Source: Caulobacter sp.
GTDB lineage: Bacteria; Pseudomonadota; Alphaproteobacteria; Caulobacterales; Caulobacteraceae
Assembly: GCF_017744445.1 (NCBI RefSeq)
Contig: NZ_JAGIBH010000010.1
Coordinates: forward strand, 1-64,000
Direction of reading: 5' to 3'
Length of the DNA: 64,000 bases
In this document: in pieces, positions 60,313-64,000 of the stretch
Layout: each line of letters begins with the position of its first letter
Numbering within the stretch: position 1 is the first letter of the stretch
Program-made: the position numbers and the translations under genes
The notes under the pieces: model-generated
Databases searched by the model: none
The model's input: the letters and a program-made list of their open reading frames with translations, nothing else
Told to the model about the DNA's origin: nothing

Positions 60313-60515
60313 TCATAGCCAGGTAAGCGCAACCGTGAGACCGTATCCAGCCACCAGAGCGAGCCAAAACGCCACCCCGTGACGAGCAAAAAGGGAATGG
60401 GCAGGAACATCGGCAGCGATGGCAGAACATACCAAAAGGTCTGGATACTTCTCTTCCGGCCCCACCGACCTGACCTTGAACTAAGGTCATCCACCACCTC
60501 GAAAATGAGGGCCAT
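60313..60515 (-). pseudogene. Frameshifted small two-helix membrane protein
   Basis: From ATG 60515 the frame reads MALIFEVVDDLSSRSGRWGR, then RKRSIQTFWYVLPSLPMFLP and IPFLLVTG. At about 60375 the hydrophobic text continues in another frame: VAFWLALVAGYGLTVALTWL to the stop at 60313. Restoring one base gives a coherent protein of about 67 residues with two transmembrane segments. The family is unrecognised. Confidence 0.45.
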
Positions 60516-60735
60516 GAGCCGTAGTCCGGCGCGTCAGCACGAGCATTGGCGCATGCGGGCTTCCTGACATTGCGCGCCTTTCGGCGTCTCGAGGCTGGCC
60601 TCGGCGAGCTGCATCGTGCTGTCCACAGGAGTTTGCTGAACGGTAGTAAAACCGCCCTATGCAATCTCTAATCTCCATGCATTGCTCAGCTTCTCAATCT
60701 CGGGGTGAGTTCCCACAAGCGGGTGGAGAGTGGCG

Positions 60736-63700
60736 ATGTACGTGAAGGATTTCGGCGCCGGCAACGACACCTATGCCGGCGATGAAGGCGCGCCCGATCT
60801 GGTCGGCCTGGTGAACGGCGGAGCGGGCGACGATGTGCTGGCCGGCGGGCAGGGCGCTGACACCCTGAACGGCGAGGACGACAACGACACGCTCGATGGC
60901 GGGGCCGGCGACGACATCCTGAACGGCGGCGCGGGCGATGACACCGCGGTCTTCTCGGGCGGGGCGGGCGACTATGTCTGGAGCGGCGACAACGTCTCGG
61001 CCACGATCACCGGCCCCGACGGCGCGGACACCCTGCTGAACATCGAGCACCTGAAGTTCGGCTCGACCATCATCACCCTCTCGGCGCCGAACACCGCGCC
61101 CGGCGCGCCGACCGACGGCGACAGCGCCGCCAACACCGTTTCCGAAGACGCCCTCAATGGCGCGGCCATCGCCGGCCTGACGCTGGCCGCCATCGATCCC
61201 GACGCCGGCCAGACCCTGACGTGGTCGTTGCTGGACGACGCCGGCGGCCGCTTCGCCATCGACCCCGCCACGGGCGCGGTCACGGTGGCCGACGCTTCCA
61301 AGCTGAACTTCGAGACCGCGACCTCGCACCAGATCACCGTGCAGGTCAGCGACGGGACGGCGACCTCGTCGGCCAATTTCACGATCAATCTGGCCAATGC
61401 GGCGCCGACCGCGCCGGCGGACGCCAATGCGGCGGCCAATACGGTGTCGGAAGCGGCGATCAATGGCGCGGTGGTGGCCGGCCTGGCGATCGGGGCGACC
61501 GATCCGAACGGCGGGACCGTCACCTACAGCCTGGTCGACGACGCCGGCGGCCGGTTCACGATCAATGCGACGACGGGCGTGGTGACGGTGGCCGACGCCA
61601 GCCTGTTCGACCATGACGCAGCGACTTCGCACCAGATCACCGTGCGGGCCAGCGACGGGACGGCCAGCAGCGACAGCAGCTTCACCATCGACGTCACCAA
61701 CGCCGCGCCCAGCGCGCCGGTCGACGCGGACACGGGCGCCAACACCGTCTCGGAAGGCGCCGCCAACGGCGCCGGCGTCGGGATCACCGCCTCGGCGACC
61801 GAGGCCAAGACCGGCGCGGTGACTTACAGCCTGACCGACGACGCCGGCGGCCGCTTCGCCATCGACGCCGTGACCGGCGTGGTGACCGTGGCCGACGGGA
61901 CCAAGCTGAACTTCGAAGCCGCCGCCTCGCACCAGATCACAGTGCGCGCGGCCGACGCCCAGGGCGCGTCGAGCAGCCAGACCTTCACCATCGCCGTGTC
62001 CAACGTCGCCAACGACGCGCCGCAGGACACCGACCCCGCCGCCAACGCCATTTCCGAAGGCGCGGTGAACGGCGACGTCGTCACGGGCCTGGCGATCATC
62101 GCGCCGGACATCAATGGCGGCCCGCTGGTCTACAGCCTGCTGGATGACGCTAGCGGCCGGTTCACGATCAATGCGACGACGGGCGCGGTCACCGTGGCCG
62201 ACGCGACCAAGCTGAACTTCGAGGGAGCCACCTCGCACCAGATCGTCGTCCAGGCCGCCAGCGGCTCGGAAAGCGCTTCGTCCAGTTTCACCATCAACGT
62301 GACCAACGCCGCGCCGGTCGCGACCGACACCAACGGGGCGGCCAATACGGTGTCGGAAAAGGCGACCAACGGCACGGTGGTCGCCGGACTGACCATCGCC
62401 GCGCCCGATCCGAACGGCGGGACCACGACCTATACGCTGCTCAACAACGCCGGCGGCCGTTTCGCGCTCAACACCACGACCGGCGTAGTCACGGTCGCTA
62501 ACGCCGCCCTGCTGGACCACGACACCCAGGCCAGCCACACGATCACCGTCCAGGCCAGCGATGGCCTGCTGACCAGCACCACCGACTTCGTCATCAACCT
62601 GGTCGACCAGATCGACTTCTTCTGGGTGGGCACGGCGTCGGCCGACACCTACAGCGTCTCGGCGTCCGACGTGCAGGACTGGCAGCTGGAAGGGGGGAGC
62701 GGCAACGACACCCTCAGCGGCGGCGCTGGTGACGACGTCATCGCCGGCGGGGTCGGCGACGACACCCTGGCTGGCGGCGGAGGCAACGACACCTTCGTCA
62801 TCGGTCAAGGCGATGGGACCGACTCGTTCAATGGCGGCGCCGGCTACGACGTGATCAAGGCCAATTGGCACAGCGTCACGATCGCCATCAGGTCGTTAAG
62901 CGGCATCGAGGCTTTCTCGCAAGGCGGCTACAGCGGCACCAACCTGGCGGCCACCACCGGCAACGACACCCTGGATTTCACGAACATTTCGATCCCGTGG
63001 ACGCCCCAGATCCTGGCCGGCGCGGGCGATGACACGATCACGGGCACGACCGGCGTCGACAATATCCTGGGCGAGGCCGGCAACGACACGCTGAACGGCG
63101 GGCTCGGGGCCGACACGCTGCAGGGCGGTGACGGCAACGATGTCCTGAACGGCGGCGACGGCAATGACATCCTGCACGGCAATCTCGGCAACGACACCTA
63201 CAGCGGCGGCGCCGGTGACGATGTCTTCGTGATCGGTGGGACCGAGGGCACGGAGATCTTCGACGGCGGGGCTGGCTACGACGTCATCCGGGCGGCGGGC
63301 AACAACACCGTCATCGGCATGGCCGGCATTACCGGCGTCGAGGAGATTTCCGCCAACGGCTTCTACAATGTGACCGTCGTCGGCACGACCGGCGCCGACA
63401 ACTTCAACCTGAGCGGCGCCACGCTCACCGGCAGCATCATCATCGGCATGGGGGCGGGCGCCGACACGGTCACGGGCACGGCCGGTGACGACGCCATCCG
63501 GGGCGAGGCCGGGGCCGACACCATCAATGGCGGGGCCGGCAACGACACTCTGGACGGCGGCGCCGACAACGACACCATCGATGGCGGCCTGGGCGCCGAC
63601 GTGATCATCGGCGGTGACGGCGCCGACATCATGAACGGCGGCGACGGCAACGACACGTTGTCCGGCAATCTCGGCAACGACACCTGGAACGGCGGCGCCG

Positions 63701-64000
63701 GCGACGACGTCTTCCTGGTCGGCGGGACCGAGGGTTCGGAAAACTTCGACGGCGGGGCTGGCTACGACATCATCAAGGCGGCGGGCATCAACACCGTCAT
63801 CGGCATCGCCTCGATCGTGAACGTCGAAGAGATCTCCGGCAACGGCTTCTCCAACGTGACCATCGCCGGCACCACCGGCAATGACACGATCAACCTGGGC
63901 GCCGTCACGCTGGTCGGCAGCATCTTCATCAGTGGCGGCGCGGGCGCCGATGCGATCACCGGTACGGTCGGCGACGACAAGATCACCGGCGAGGCCGGGG
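60736..64000 (+). CDS. Giant RTX/cadherin-like surface adhesin (3' end beyond the window)
   Basis: The frame is open from ATG 60736 (MYVKDFGAGNDTYAGDEGAP), with GGTGGAG 7 bp upstream, to the right edge: 1088 codons so far. No signal peptide. Residues ~10-80 are RTX-type calcium-binding nonapeptides (GGAGDDVLAGGQGADTLNG; GGAGDDILNGGAGDDT). Residues ~120-625 hold five cadherin-like repeats of about 95-105 residues, each with ANTVSE at the start, DDAGGRF in the middle, then TGAVTVADA and SHQITVQ. From ~640 long tandem units of RTX repeats follow. This is typical of type I-secreted adhesins that mediate attachment or biofilm formation. No transporter genes are in the window; the secretion signal would be at the missing C-terminus. 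Confidence 0.88.
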   Translation, partial: MYVKDFGAGNDTYAGDEGAPDLVGLVNGGAGDDVLAGGQGADTLNGEDDNDTLDGGAGDDILNGGAGDDTAVFSGGAGDYVWSGDNVSATITGPDGADTLLNIEHLKFGSTIITLSAPNTAPGAPTDGDSAANTVSEDALNGAAIAGLTLAAIDPDAGQTLTWSLLDDAGGRFAIDPATGAVTVADASKLNFETATSHQITVQVSDGTATSSANFTINLANAAPTAPADANAAANTVSEAAINGAVVAGLAIGATDPNGGTVTYSLVDDAGGRFTINATTGVVTVADASLFDHDAATSHQITVRASDGTASSDSSFTIDVTNAAPSAPVDADTGANTVSEGAANGAGVGITASATEAKTGAVTYSLTDDAGGRFAIDAVTGVVTVADGTKLNFEAAASHQITVRAADAQGASSSQTFTIAVSNVANDAPQDTDPAANAISEGAVNGDVVTGLAIIAPDINGGPLVYSLLDDASGRFTINATTGAVTVADATKLNFEGATSHQIVVQAASGSESASSSFTINVTNAAPVATDTNGAANTVSEKATNGTVVAGLTIAAPDPNGGTTTYTLLNNAGGRFALNTTTGVVTVANAALLDHDTQASHTITVQASDGLLTSTTDFVINLVDQIDFFWVGTASADTYSVSASDVQDWQLEGGSGNDTLSGGAGDDVIAGGVGDDTLAGGGGNDTFVIGQGDGTDSFNGGAGYDVIKANWHSVTIAIRSLSGIEAFSQGGYSGTNLAATTGNDTLDFTNISIPWTPQILAGAGDDTITGTTGVDNILGEAGNDTLNGGLGADTLQGGDGNDVLNGGDGNDILHGNLGNDTYSGGAGDDVFVIGGTEGTEIFDGGAGYDVIRAAGNNTVIGMAGITGVEEISANGFYNVTVVGTTGADNFNLSGATLTGSIIIGMGAGADTVTGTAGDDAIRGEAGADTINGGAGNDTLDGGADNDTIDGGLGADVIIGGDGADIMNGGDGNDTLSGNLGNDTWNGGAGDDVFLVGGTEGSENFDGGAGYDIIKAAGINTVIGIASIVNVEEISGNGFSNVTIAGTTGNDTINLGAVTLVGSIFISGGAGADAITGTVGDDKITGEAG
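61090..62610 (+). repeat. Five tandem cadherin-like repeats
   Basis: Five copies of a ~100-codon unit inside the adhesin gene. Shared marks per unit: ANTVSE (ANAISE in the fourth), a central L/VDDAGGRF block (DDASGRF in the fourth, NNAGGRF in the fifth), TTG-x-VTVADA and ASHQITV-like strands. DNA identity is high at the ACGACGGGCG and GTGGCCGACG blocks. Confidence 0.85.
62815..64000 (+). repeat. Tandem long RTX units
   Basis: Three successive units anchored on GGAGYD (Tyr codons at 62845, 63277 and 63763, 144 and 162 codons apart). Each has an insert starting VI(K/R)A, an E-E-I/EAF-x-x-x-G-(F/Y) strand and a GTTG-D-(N) segment, followed by GGxGxDxL nonapeptides. Confidence 0.8.

Noticed and set aside
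60694..62871. 725-codon minus-strand open frame
   Set aside because: It is the mirror of the cadherin-like repeats of the plus-strand adhesin; the plus strand gives RTX and cadherin motifs, the minus frame only repetitive Val/Gly/Arg text.
61090..64000. CRISPR array, suggested by regular repeats
   Set aside because: The repeats are in-frame protein repeats of variable length, with no short identical direct repeats and unique spacers.

Overview
The window reads as chromosomal DNA of a free-living, high-GC alphaproteobacterium, most likely Caulobacter or a close relative. The clues are a FecI/FecR/TonB-dependent receptor locus, EcfG (SigT)-type promoter motifs, and two proteins carrying a domain that I recognise as matching the LPS-anchoring N-terminal domain of the Caulobacter S-layer protein RsaA. 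All family assignments come from reading the translations; no search was run.

Layout. 1-6450 is an accessory zone: the 3' end of an Rhs gene with a small membrane-protein gene behind it, a response-regulator remnant, a frameshifted IS66-type element, and a RES/Xre toxin-antitoxin pair with a likely operator. 6451-8533 holds the first RsaA-like-domain protein and a small anchored protein. 8534-10936 is an aldehyde dehydrogenase divergent from a LysR regulator. 11300-17167 is a pectin-linked uptake locus: ECF sigma factor, FecR anti-sigma factor, a TonB-dependent receptor with an STN signalling domain, and a pectinesterase, with two perfect 16-bp palindromes at key control points. 17285-22487 carries an Hsp20 gene behind a ROSE-like RNA thermometer, small stress proteins, a stand-alone CZB zinc-binding protein, LysR/isochorismatase, and an SRPBCC-ArsR operon with paired operators. 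22782-24923 is an FG-GAP surface protein with the second RsaA-like domain.

25527-33600 mixes an NmrA/LysR pair with small general-stress genes: two paralogous YghA-like short-chain dehydrogenases (one apparently exported), a Gln-rich protein, KGG-like and HhH proteins. Several are preceded by GGAAC-N16/17-CGTT motifs. 34209-46728 is a glycogen/trehalose block: glgB-glgX-treZ-malQ-treY on the minus strand, each overlapping the next by 4 bp, divergent from glgA, which is itself 4-bp-coupled to a small unknown gene.

47285-52704 holds small conserved hypotheticals (DUF883-like, DUF3606), a Crp/Fnr regulator, a DUF6880 protein and a decayed DUF2252 gene. 52757-58619 contains a thioredoxin-reductase-like enzyme and a LigD/Ku end-joining set. 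59043-60515 has a TIR-domain protein, a small lipoprotein and a frameshifted membrane gene. From 60736 a very large RTX/cadherin-like adhesin runs off the right edge.

How it fits together: the window combines cell-surface display (three proteins that look type I-secreted), plant-polysaccharide use, and a broad stationary-phase/general-stress set (trehalose, glycogen, Hsp20, Ku/LigD, small hydrophilic proteins). No tRNA, rRNA or CRISPR array was seen.
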